Source: a virus. Taken from it: 62,509 nucleotides of DNA. The notes beneath the pieces are model-generated. The model had not been told where the DNA came from. It saw only the letters and a list, made by a program, of their open reading frames with translations, and did no database searches. Positions 55,590 through 62,509 of this stretch are shown in pieces. The stretch is taken from positions 1 to 62,509 of IMG/VR virus record IMGVR_UViG_3300037452_000138; one strand, written 5' to 3'. Position 1 is the first letter of the stretch. Each line of letters begins with the position of its first letter. Made by a program: the position numbers and the translations under genes.

Positions 55590-57304
55590 TCCCGCTTCCG
55601 ACAGGCGAAAAAGAACTCATCCCCGTTGCGAATGAGTTGATCGAGACCTGCCGGGTCAGTCAGGGCAACCGTACCGCCTACTACCGCCTGCTGAATCAGA
55701 TAGCCGAGACCGGCAGGCCCGACGGCTCGAAGGCGCTCATCAACATGATGAACACGCACCTCGAGCGCACCGCCTCCCACCTGTATTCCCCCGTGGAATT
55801 GAAATTCGCCTATGACTTCGACAACGAATACAAGCCCGACACCATCAAGCGCGGACAGGTCGCGGCAAAACACCTGACCCGGCACTGGGAGCGATCCGCG
55901 ACCGGCACCCTGTTCGGGCAGGGTGTGTTCGAGGGGCTAAAATACGGCTGTGCGCTGCTGAAGCAGTGGCCGAAATCCGAGGGGTCGGTTGGCAAGGAGC
56001 GCATTTCCTACGAGAAAAAACTGGTGATGCCGTGGAATTTCGGTGTCTACCGCGAGAGCGAGAGCGACATCGAGAACCAGGAGGCGATGTGCGAGACCTC
56101 GTACCTCACCGGCCCGGAGGTGTGGCAGCGCATCTGGCGCTTTCCCAAGGCGGAAAAGCTGTTCGAGCAGATCATGACCCACGCCCAGATGGGGCAATCG
56201 ACCGGCAGCGGGCCGGATAGTTTTTTCCATCAGGTGCTGTCGACATCCCAACTCAACACCGGTGTGCAAAGCGCGACGCGCCCGCTGCCGGGCGGCATCG
56301 TGCAGATGGGCAACGATCCGAATTACCCGACCATCAGCCCGACCGACGGGGCGCCGACGGTCAAATTTCAGGAGTTGTGGGTCAAGGGCGAGGACGATTA
56401 CCAGACCATCCAGATGATCGAGCCCGACATCCTGATCACCCGGTTCAAGCTGTCAAATCTGACGGGCATCGAACACGCGCAGCCGTACCGGCTGATCCAG
56501 CCGAATCCGATGGTGAACTGGTTCTGGGGCCGCAGCGAGTTGATCGACCTGATCGAGCCGCAGGGGTTCCTGGCGCAGTTATGCGACGACCTGAAGCGGC
56601 TGATCGGGCTGCAGATCGACAAGATACTGTCGTTTTCCGGCGAGAACACCATGACCGACGAGGCTTACGGCCAGTTCCGACTCGCCGGGTACTGGAACGG
56701 CGGGCCGAATTCGAAGGTCGAGGATCTGACACCGAAATTTCCGGCCGAGTTGCTGCCGATCATCAAGTACGTGCAGGAGCAGATCAACACGCTCGGCAGT
56801 TTCCCCGACATCATGCAGGGCAAGGGCGAGTCCGGGGTGCGCGCCGGCGTTCACGCCAACACGCTGCTCAAGACGGCTTCGCCGACGCTGCGAGATCGGG
56901 CGCTGCTGGTCGAACAGCAGTTGGCGTCGTGCGCCGACCTCACGATGACGATGATGGAGGCGAAGGAAAACCGGAAGTTCTGGACCGACCCGGAGAAGAT
57001 GGACGATAATTTCATGCTGACGGACCTGCCGGAAGACTGGAGGGTCACGGTGGACAGCCATTCGTCGAGCCCGATCTTCTCGGACGAGACCACGCAGTTG
57101 CTGTTCGCACTTCGGAAGACCGGCGATATCGACGGTGAGTTCATGATCGACAACACTGCGGTGCCGAACAAGGAGAACGCCAAGGCCCAGTTGCGCGAGC
57201 GCAAGAAGGCGGGGCAGGCAATGCAGAAGGAACTGTTCGGCCAGCTATCGCCGGAAGGCAAGGACAAGGCGATCGAGAAGATGCTGGGTGGAAAGCATCA
57301 CTGA
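55586..57304 (+). CDS. Portal protein
   Basis: 572 residues. A mixed N-terminal domain (ELIETCRVSQGNRTAYYRLL), a central long stem segment (LIEPQGFLAQLCDDLKRLIG), GSFPDIMQGKGESGVRAGVH and a C-terminal helical barrel (KENAKAQLRERKKAGQAMQK) are the order of podoviral portal (head-tail connector) proteins. Position after terminase fits. It forms the dodecameric DNA channel. Confidence 0.88.
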   Translation: MIPLPTGEKELIPVANELIETCRVSQGNRTAYYRLLNQIAETGRPDGSKALINMMNTHLERTASHLYSPVELKFAYDFDNEYKPDTIKRGQVAAKHLTRHWERSATGTLFGQGVFEGLKYGCALLKQWPKSEGSVGKERISYEKKLVMPWNFGVYRESESDIENQEAMCETSYLTGPEVWQRIWRFPKAEKLFEQIMTHAQMGQSTGSGPDSFFHQVLSTSQLNTGVQSATRPLPGGIVQMGNDPNYPTISPTDGAPTVKFQELWVKGEDDYQTIQMIEPDILITRFKLSNLTGIEHAQPYRLIQPNPMVNWFWGRSELIDLIEPQGFLAQLCDDLKRLIGLQIDKILSFSGENTMTDEAYGQFRLAGYWNGGPNSKVEDLTPKFPAELLPIIKYVQEQINTLGSFPDIMQGKGESGVRAGVHANTLLKTASPTLRDRALLVEQQLASCADLTMTMMEAKENRKFWTDPEKMDDNFMLTDLPEDWRVTVDSHSSSPIFSDETTQLLFALRKTGDIDGEFMIDNTAVPNKENAKAQLRERKKAGQAMQKELFGQLSPEGKDKAIEKMLGGKHH

Positions 57305-57546
57305 TGCCGATAATTAGCGGCTATGTAGACAGATAGAGGTTGATAGTTAGCTGCGCGACCCTGTTCGCACGCTAAAATTTTTCCAATTTCAGCCCAACTG
57401 AATCCTTCGTGTTTTAATTTCCAAGCCCGCTTGGTATCAATCCGGGTTCGTCGCGGCGCGCGAAGTTCTTCTTCGTGCAGGGGAGCTAGTTCGACCCCGT
57501 CGAAGTTATTTTCATCGGGGTCGAATCCTGCGTAGCGGGTTATCAC
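57298..57546 (-). CDS. HTH-like small protein, antisense mini-operon
   Basis: 82 residues from GTG in a GTGA overlap. KRAWKLKHEGFSWAEIGKIL looks like the first helices of an HTH. The end touches the portal gene. Third gene of a leftward trio inside the late operon. Confidence 0.6.
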   Translation of the reverse strand: MITRYAGFDPDENNFDGVELAPLHEEELRAPRRTRIDTKRAWKLKHEGFSWAEIGKILACEQGRAANYQPLSVYIAANYRHQ

Positions 57547-57902
57547 TGACGAAATCCCCCACCCATCGGTGTCAGCACCGGAGCGCCTTGCTGCGCGGCG
57601 CGGATCGTCGGGTCGGTGCGGGCACGGCCCTGTAGCTTGGCGGAAGCGCGGGCGTCGGCAAGGCTGCGCTCGATGCGGGCTTCCTCCATCGCGTTGATAT
57701 CTTCGAGCAAAATGCCGCTGATTTCACTTGTCGGGATAGCGAAGGCTTGTCCGAAATCGTCGGTGCCGATGAGCATCGCATCAGCCATGTTTGCTTTGGC
57801 ATCGACGTAGGTGTTGTACACGACACCGGCCTTTTCTTCCGTCTTGAAAAGAAACTGCCACTGGATCGCGTTCGGGCCGAAGTGGATGGTGAGGCTGTAC
57901 AT
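57543..57902 (-). CDS. Hypothetical protein, antisense mini-operon
   Basis: 119 residues, started at the ATG behind AAGGATAG. Alpha/beta N-terminus (YSLTIHFGPNAIQWQFLF) and a long helix (EDINAMEEARIERSLADARA). No motif. Confidence 0.7.
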   Translation of the reverse strand: MYSLTIHFGPNAIQWQFLFKTEEKAGVVYNTYVDAKANMADAMLIGTDDFGQAFAIPTSEISGILLEDINAMEEARIERSLADARASAKLQGRARTDPTIRAAQQGAPVLTPMGGGFRQ

Positions 57903-57906
57903 CGGA

Positions 57907-58125
57907 CTATCCTTGTTTTTGGGCGCCACCATTGGCCCATGTGATGAACTCGTTTTTCGGAAAGCGAAGGCCGCCTTTTGTTTTTCCGGCGAGTCGAAAA
58001 AACGGGGGGCGGCCTTTTCGTAGTTTCAGATAGCTGTACAGCGTACCGGGGGTGACACCGATGTATCCGGCGGCTTCCTTGGCGGTGAACCACGCTCGTT
58101 CGGGTGTCGACTGACTGATTTCCAT
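57907..58125 (-). CDS. Excisionase/AlpA-like HTH protein
   Basis: 72 residues from ATG 58125. AWFTAKEAAGYIGVTPGTLY followed by SYLKLRKGRPPFFRLAGKTK is the MerR/excisionase-type HTH_17 pattern (recognition helix and wing), ending LRFPKNEFITWANG. It could be an Xis/directionality factor for the serine recombinase or a regulator of the late genes. Confidence 0.82.
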   Translation of the reverse strand: MEISQSTPERAWFTAKEAAGYIGVTPGTLYSYLKLRKGRPPFFRLAGKTKGGLRFPKNEFITWANGGAQKQG

Positions 58126-58280
58126 AAAAAACGAGCCATTCCTGCAAATCCGATGAAACCAATACAAAATGCGTCGAATTTTGTCAATTCCACGTCTCGC
58201 CTTCTTTTCGGAACCCAACGAGGTTGTCCGGGCACACAACGTGCGATGACTTCAACCCCTAGATAGGAAAGGGCCGCCAG

Positions 58281-58325
58281 ATGTTCACCGCCAACAAGCG
58301 CAAGCACCGCAAGGGCCGGAAGTAA
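58281..58325 (+). CDS. Possible 14-residue basic peptide
   Basis: The ORF MFTANKRKHRKGRK follows an AGGAAAGG sequence and lies between the antisense trio and the next late gene. Its basic content is suggestive but the length makes it doubtful. Confidence 0.3.
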   Translation: MFTANKRKHRKGRK

Positions 58326-58333
58326 TTCCGCCA

Positions 58334-58723
58334 ATGCCAACCCCAGTTCCTGCAAGCCCGGGCGGACAGCCCCCGCAACCCCCCTTCGGATCGACCCAGG
58401 CAACTGGATCGACGCCGAACAAGGGTTACGAGGCTGCCGGGCTGCAGAAGCTGGGGGTCATTCTCAAGCAGATGGAAGGCGCTCTGCCCGAACTGGGCGC
58501 CAGCTCGGATGCCGGCAAGGCGCTGCTCGACTGCATGAGCAAGCTGGCCAAGTTCGTGCCGTCCGGGTCGGTGACGCCGGCCGCACAGAAGAATTCGATC
58601 GAGGCTCAGCAGCGGCAGGCCGCGCAGAGCAATCAGCAGATGCAGGCGCTCGCCCAGATGCGACAGAAAATGGCGCAAGGCGGCGGGCAGCAACAGCAAC
58701 CCGGCATGGGAGCGGCGGCGTGA
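58334..58723 (+). CDS. Gln/Ala/Pro-rich head-region protein
   Basis: 129 residues. A Pro-rich N-terminus, a helical core (YEAAGLQKLGVILKQMEGAL) and a Gln-rich end (QQRQAAQSNQQMQALAQMRQ). Position between portal and scaffold suggests a minor head or scaffold accessory. The stop overlaps the next GTG. Confidence 0.75.
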   Translation: MPTPVPASPGGQPPQPPFGSTQATGSTPNKGYEAAGLQKLGVILKQMEGALPELGASSDAGKALLDCMSKLAKFVPSGSVTPAAQKNSIEAQQRQAAQSNQQMQALAQMRQKMAQGGGQQQQPGMGAAA

Positions 58724-58899
58724 GGGACACCCTTTTCAAGTCGTCGCAGGAAATGCCGCCGAAGAACAACAGCCCGGATGTGGTGCGCGTGGCGCAGACC
58801 ATGCCCGAACGGAACCGGAATTATCTGCCCGCCGCAATGCCGAACGACGATGCCGGCGTGGAAAACGTCGAGCGGCCCCGCCGCGGCCACGGCTACTGA
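58720..58899 (+). CDS. 59-residue hypothetical head-region protein
   Basis: GTG in a GTGA overlap. Polar, Pro/Asn-rich (SSQEMPPKNNSPDVVRVAQT), ending RPRRGHGY. No motif. Confidence 0.68.
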   Translation: MRDTLFKSSQEMPPKNNSPDVVRVAQTMPERNRNYLPAAMPNDDAGVENVERPRRGHGY

Positions 58900-58910
58900 A
58901 GGAGACCGCT

Positions 58911-59099
58911 ATGTCCAATTTCAACATCTTCCAGAATTCGGCGAAGTCGATCCCGACCTCGGACGACCAGATCGTCCGGGTTAGTATGGAGCAGATCGAT
59001 ATCGGCGGGCGCAAGTCGCACCTGCCGGCACAGGAGAAGTCCGGGGCGCTGACGCTCAGCCATGTGCCGAATTCCGGCACCGCGATCGGGACCAAGTAA
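58911..59099 (+). CDS. 62-residue hypothetical head-region protein
   Basis: AAGGAG precedes the ATG. Short strands (DDQIVRVSMEQIDIGGRKSH). Possibly a small head component; no family. Confidence 0.7.
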   Translation: MSNFNIFQNSAKSIPTSDDQIVRVSMEQIDIGGRKSHLPAQEKSGALTLSHVPNSGTAIGTK

Positions 59100-59102
59100 G
59101 TC

Positions 59103-59708
59103 ATGGCCAAGACAGTCGAGGTCGACGAGGCCGAGTACAACCAGATGGTCGCGCTGCGAGGCGTGGCCGCCAAGATAGTGGCCAAGCCGGAATCCCGGCG
59201 GCTGCTCGAGCAGGCCCAGAAACTGGTTGATCCGAACGCGCCGACCCCGCTGCTCGACCAGGATGCGCAGCACCTCGCGCCGGTCAACGCACTCAAGACG
59301 GAACTGAGCGAGCAGATCGCCGCGCTGAAGAAAGAGCGCGATGACGAGAAGCGCGAGCAGACCCTGGCCAAGATCGCCTCCGACCAGGAACGGGCTTTTG
59401 GCCGCCTGAAGACCCAGCACCACTATACCGATGAAGGTGTCGAAGCCGTCCGCAAGCTGATGGAGGCCAAGGGCATCATCGATGTCGACGACGCGGTCGC
59501 CATTTTCGAGCGTTCGAATCCGCCGCAGATGCCGGTCACGCCCGGCGGCGGCCTCACGGGCGACAAGTGGAATTTTGCCGACACCACCGGGGCCGACAAG
59601 GCCATCGCGGATCTCATCGCCAGTAAAGGCGACGGGGGGATGGCGGACGCCATCGTTAACCGGATGGCGAACGAAACCCTGGTTGAGTTGCGGGGAGGTC
59701 GTCGCTGA
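59103..59708 (+). CDS. Scaffolding-like protein
   Basis: 201 residues. Acidic and alpha-helical with a central coiled coil (KTELSEQIAALKKERDDEKR) and a C-terminal part (TDEGVEAVRKLMEAKGIIDV, then a Gly linker). Placement before the capsid gene is typical of a scaffold. The last 53 bases overlap the antisense HNH gene. Confidence 0.78.
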   Translation: MAKTVEVDEAEYNQMVALRGVAAKIVAKPESRRLLEQAQKLVDPNAPTPLLDQDAQHLAPVNALKTELSEQIAALKKERDDEKREQTLAKIASDQERAFGRLKTQHHYTDEGVEAVRKLMEAKGIIDVDDAVAIFERSNPPQMPVTPGGGLTGDKWNFADTTGADKAIADLIASKGDGGMADAIVNRMANETLVELRGGRR

Positions 59709-60465
59709 GATGACTGATCGGTCGCAATTCGTAGCCGGCGGCAGCCGCGAACTCGGGGTACAAGGTCAGTATCTCGATGGCGAATTGCACCTTGTCGACC
59801 ACACGCTGGCCGGGGCCGTGGCGGCTGGAGAAAAGCTCGAGGTTTTCATCGCGGTTGTCAGCGCGAATGCCGTTGATGTGATGCACAGTCTCTTCAGGAC
59901 GCAGATCACGTCCAAGTCGCTTCGACATGACGTAGCGGTGTTCCATAATATGGCGTTGTCCGTTCTTGCCGCGAGCAAGTTCAGGAACATTAAGCCATAC
60001 ATATCCATGGCGTTTGGTGTGTTTTTTGTACCCGCCGTTTTCAAACTTGTGCAGTGCTTTTTTTCTTTGTGCATCAACTTTGCAGTTGTGATTACAGTAT
60101 TTCTGTTGTTCGTAGAGGCGACCGCCCGGTTTACGGCGTTTTGGGTTTTCTTTGCCGCACGACAGACACACGAAAGTGTTGCCCGATTCGCTTGTTTTGC
60201 GGCGGCCAGCGCCCGAGCACTGTCGAGAGCAGTACCAAGGATCTCGTCCATATTTCTTGTGGTACGCAGCAACAAAGTTTTTCATCATCGAAAATACCTT
60301 ACCGCATTCGCGGCAGGTGAAATTCAACGGCGTTCGTCTTTCGGCAGGAATGCCCTTGGAGAAGCGGTGCGCACTTCGGCAGGCGAGGCCGCAATACCTC
60401 CTGTTTTCGCTAGGGAAACAGGTAAAAGGCTGCTGGCAGTTTTCACAGACTTTCTCAATCGGCAC
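59656..60465 (-). CDS. HNH endonuclease with three treble-clef zinc fingers
   Basis: 269 residues. GTG 60465 is chosen because AAAGGAG precedes it by seven bases; a longer frame would enter the capsid gene. Three CxxC...CxxxC fingers begin near residues 8, 50 and 85 (CENC...YCGLAC, CREC...YCSRQC, CLSC...YCNHNC). The HNH core is HIMEHRYVMSKRLGRDL followed by VHHINGIRADNRDENL. It lies antisense between scaffold and capsid genes, and is AT-rich. Confidence 0.93.
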   Translation of the reverse strand: MPIEKVCENCQQPFTCFPSENRRYCGLACRSAHRFSKGIPAERRTPLNFTCRECGKVFSMMKNFVAAYHKKYGRDPWYCSRQCSGAGRRKTSESGNTFVCLSCGKENPKRRKPGGRLYEQQKYCNHNCKVDAQRKKALHKFENGGYKKHTKRHGYVWLNVPELARGKNGQRHIMEHRYVMSKRLGRDLRPEETVHHINGIRADNRDENLELFSSRHGPGQRVVDKVQFAIEILTLYPEFAAAAGYELRPISHLSDDLPATQPGFRSPSG

Positions 60466-60542
60466 AGTGAGACTCCTTTGTTTGGCGATAAAGGCATCTT
60501 GCTGCTGTCGATTGAGAATGTCAAGTAAATAGGTACAGAGAA

Positions 60543-61583
60543 ATGCCCCTTCCAGGTCTAGGTGTTGCCCCCGCCGCTGGGTCACTTTATACGGAGTTGT
60601 CGGCAGTAACACGCCGCGCGTTCGTTCCGAAATTGTTCGTCCAAATTTATTTTGGATCACCGACTCTGTTCTACATGACCGGCAATGCGCAGCGCGCGGC
60701 CGGCGGCTTGAACCAAGTGACGATTCCGTTGCAAGGCTCAAGTATGGTGCAGGGTCAATTCACCGGCTACGGCGGTGGCTTTAACAGCCCCGTCATCACC
60801 CCCGGCGTACAAAACGGCCAGTGGAATCTGGCGTACTGGGTGGTCCCGGTCCCGCTGCCGTTCGGTGAGACCGTGATTCAGGCCACCGAGCGCGAAGTCA
60901 GTCTGCTCAAGACCCGCATGAACGACGTCTATGCGGTCACCCGCCAGAACATGGCGCGGCTGATGTTCACCAACAACTCGGCCAATCCGCTGCTGCCGGA
61001 TTCGTTCACCAACGCCTTCGACAATGGCACTAACAACCCGACCTACGGCGGCATCAACCGCAACGCGCAGGGCAATTCGGCCTTCCAGGGTCAGTACATC
61101 AACCTCAATTCCGGCACCTACTCGCAGGGTGCCGCTGGCTTCACCCGCGCCGGCATGGCGACGCTGCTGGCCGGCGTGACCGACGCGGCCGGCGGTGAGT
61201 CGCCCACCTTCGTGGTGATGAACCCGGGCGACTACGCCACGCTGAACAACACCTTCATCTCGATCGAGCAGTTGAACCCGCCGCCGGGCTCGACCTACAC
61301 GATGGATACCGCGGTGCGGACCTCGTTCCCGAACCTCGTGGTGTCGGGGGTGCCGATTTTCGCCGACCACTTCTGTCCGAAGGGCAACGTCTTCGGCGTC
61401 AACGTCAAGTACACGTCGATGTACATGAGCGAGGACGCCGCGTTCGACTTCTCGGGCTTCTACTCACTCGTTCCCCTGGGCCAGATCGGTCAGCAGGGCG
61501 TGGTGGTGGTCGGCTACGACATCCTGAGTGCGAAATCCGTCTCCGGGTTCTGGGGATACAATTTGCAGGGCGCGTCCTTTTAA
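60543..61583 (+). CDS. Major capsid protein
   Basis: 346 residues. Typical capsid sequence: early FVPKLFVQIYFGSPTLFYM, a mid-protein helix ERVSL-type segment (ATEREVSLLKTRMNDVYAVT), long loops rich in Asn/Gly, and a C-terminal domain ending VGYDILSAKSVSGFWGYNLQ. Position after the scaffold and before head proteins fits. It should form the HK97-fold shell. Confidence 0.87.
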   Translation: MPLPGLGVAPAAGSLYTELSAVTRRAFVPKLFVQIYFGSPTLFYMTGNAQRAAGGLNQVTIPLQGSSMVQGQFTGYGGGFNSPVITPGVQNGQWNLAYWVVPVPLPFGETVIQATEREVSLLKTRMNDVYAVTRQNMARLMFTNNSANPLLPDSFTNAFDNGTNNPTYGGINRNAQGNSAFQGQYINLNSGTYSQGAAGFTRAGMATLLAGVTDAAGGESPTFVVMNPGDYATLNNTFISIEQLNPPPGSTYTMDTAVRTSFPNLVVSGVPIFADHFCPKGNVFGVNVKYTSMYMSEDAAFDFSGFYSLVPLGQIGQQGVVVVGYDILSAKSVSGFWGYNLQGASF

Positions 61584-61595
61584 GGAGATCGAAAT

Positions 61596-62509
61596 ATGCC
61601 TACTCCCCTTTCAGGCCCCGGCGTCGGATTGGCGTATCCGCAGAACTACTACCCGTCGCAGCTGCAAAACGCGCCGCAGGATCCGTCGTCCAACCGCCTT
61701 GCGCTGTCCCCCGGCGATTCCTTCGTGCTGCCTGCCGGTGACTGGTACATCAATCTCGGCCTGTACAACATCATCCAGTTCCTCGATCCGGTCACCAACA
61801 TCTGGCACACGGGCTCGGGTGCTGCGTGGGAACGCGGTCAGGTGTTCGTCAAGTCGGACGGGTTCAATGCGCGCGTCGCCAACCTGACCGGTTGCGTGAT
61901 CTCGGCCTCCGTCATAAACGGCGGCACCGGCTACGTGCAGGCCACCACGACCATCACGGCGATCGGCACCTTCGGCAACGGTGCGGCTCCGACCCTGCTG
62001 CCGATCGTCGGCGGCGCACTGGGCGAAACCGGTACCTTCACGATCGACATCCCGACCAAGGGCGCCGGCTACGGCGTGGCGCCGCTGGTCATGATCCCGC
62101 CGCCCCCGCCGGCGCAGGCCAATGCCAACGGTGTCGGCGGCATCCCGGCCACGGCGATCGCGGTCATCGGCGCCAGCGGCTCCCTGACCTCGATCAGCAT
62201 CACCAACCCCGGCGCGGGTTATCCCGTGGCCCCGGTGGCGGTCGTGGTACCCAGCCCGTTCGATCCGAACCTCTCGGTCGGCATCACCCAGGCCTCGGTC
62301 GTGTTCTCCCTGACGTCGGCCGGCGTGATCATGGGCGCCCTGGTGACCAACAACGGCTCGCCGCTCAACAACGGCTCGCTGGCGTCGGTGACGCTGTCGG
62401 TCGGCGGCGCTGGCACGTCCGGCTCGCTGACGGCGAATGTGATGCAGACGGTCGTGGCCGCGACGGTGTCGGGTCCGGGCGTCGGCTACGGCACCTCGAA
62501 CACGCTGAT
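61596..62509 (+). CDS. GxGY-repeat head/decoration-like protein (N-terminal part, continues at base 1)
   Basis: AAGGAGA precedes the ATG. Bases 62383-62509 duplicate 1-127, so the complete gene is 61596-62382 joined to 1-401, 395 residues. The first 95 residues contain an aromatic strand region (LPAGDWYINLGLYNIIQFLD). From about residue 105 there are GGTGYVQATTTITAI, GAGYGVAPLVMI, GAGYPVAPVAVV and a last GPGVGY element. These GxGYxxxP modules look like a beta-solenoid or Ig-like stack. Probable capsid decoration or head fibre. Confidence 0.85.
   Translation, partial: MPTPLSGPGVGLAYPQNYYPSQLQNAPQDPSSNRLALSPGDSFVLPAGDWYINLGLYNIIQFLDPVTNIWHTGSGAAWERGQVFVKSDGFNARVANLTGCVISASVINGGTGYVQATTTITAIGTFGNGAAPTLLPIVGGALGETGTFTIDIPTKGAGYGVAPLVMIPPPPPAQANANGVGGIPATAIAVIGASGSLTSISITNPGAGYPVAPVAVVVPSPFDPNLSVGITQASVVFSLTSAGVIMGALVTNNGSPLNNGSLASVTLSVGGAGTSGSLTANVMQTVVAATVSGPGVGYGTSNTL
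62383..62509. repeat. Right copy of 127-bp terminal redundancy
   Basis: Identical to bases 1-127; see the left copy. Removing one copy closes the genome to 62,382 bp with an uninterrupted gene across the junction. Confidence 0.97.

Noticed and set aside
1-62509. tRNA and rRNA genes
   Set aside because: No cloverleaf with a recognisable T-arm and acceptor stem was noticed in the gaps; a dedicated tRNA search would settle this.

Overview
The window is the linearised assembly of a complete circular tailed-phage genome. The last 127 bases (62383-62509) repeat the first 127 exactly, so the unique length is 62,382 bp, and the gene after the major capsid gene runs off the right end and finishes at base 401. 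The gene set is that of a podovirus-like member of Caudoviricetes: terminase, portal, scaffold-like and capsid genes, tandem connector-like genes, very large Ala/Gly-rich internal virion-like proteins, and no tape measure or tail-sheath gene. The likely host is a Bradyrhizobium-like alphaproteobacterium. The base is GC-rich, GHNS(G/Q) motifs typical of rhizobial proteins occur in two products, and several small secreted proteins (22231-22851, 23542-23871) and the fibre modules resemble rhizobial genome and prophage families as I recall them. The host is an inference.

Layout. (1) Late operon, + strand, 53009 through the junction to 22851: terminase large subunit, portal, scaffold-like protein, capsid, head/connector proteins, a P22-like tail hub, two acetyltransferase-like genes, three internal virion-like proteins, three fibre-like proteins that each begin with a Sec signal peptide, then a lysis cassette (amidase, holin-like, lipoprotein, membrane/coiled-coil proteins). 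(2) Leftward early operon, 33878 down to 22835: small DNA-binding proteins, family-A DNA polymerase, Cas4/AddB-like nuclease, VRR-NUC, SNF2-type helicase, a putative ssDNA-binding protein, and membrane/secreted proteins. Most genes are chained by ATGA, GTGA, TGATG or TAATG overlaps. (3) A rightward primase-polymerase/VapE-like helicase gene (34161-36410). (4) A leftward block of small unknown genes (39662 to 36441) with AAGGGG-type ribosome sites and an IPT/TIG-domain protein. (5) A control region (39663-41527) with palindromic operators, CCGGTGAC iterons and strong inverted repeats, a candidate origin. (6) A rightward accessory region (41528-52597): small proteins, three glycosyltransferase-like genes, a GDP-mannose-3,5-epimerase homologue, a serine recombinase and a Dam-like methyltransferase.

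Six HNH endonuclease genes are spread through the genome, three of them antisense inside the late operon. At least nine very small single-span membrane proteins are tucked between larger genes. A shared palindrome (core TACAATGTA/TACATTGTA) lies on the predicted promoters of four early or accessory operons, suggesting one repressor controls them. The serine recombinase and an excisionase-like HTH protein leave a temperate lifestyle possible, but I see no clear CI-type repressor or attachment site.
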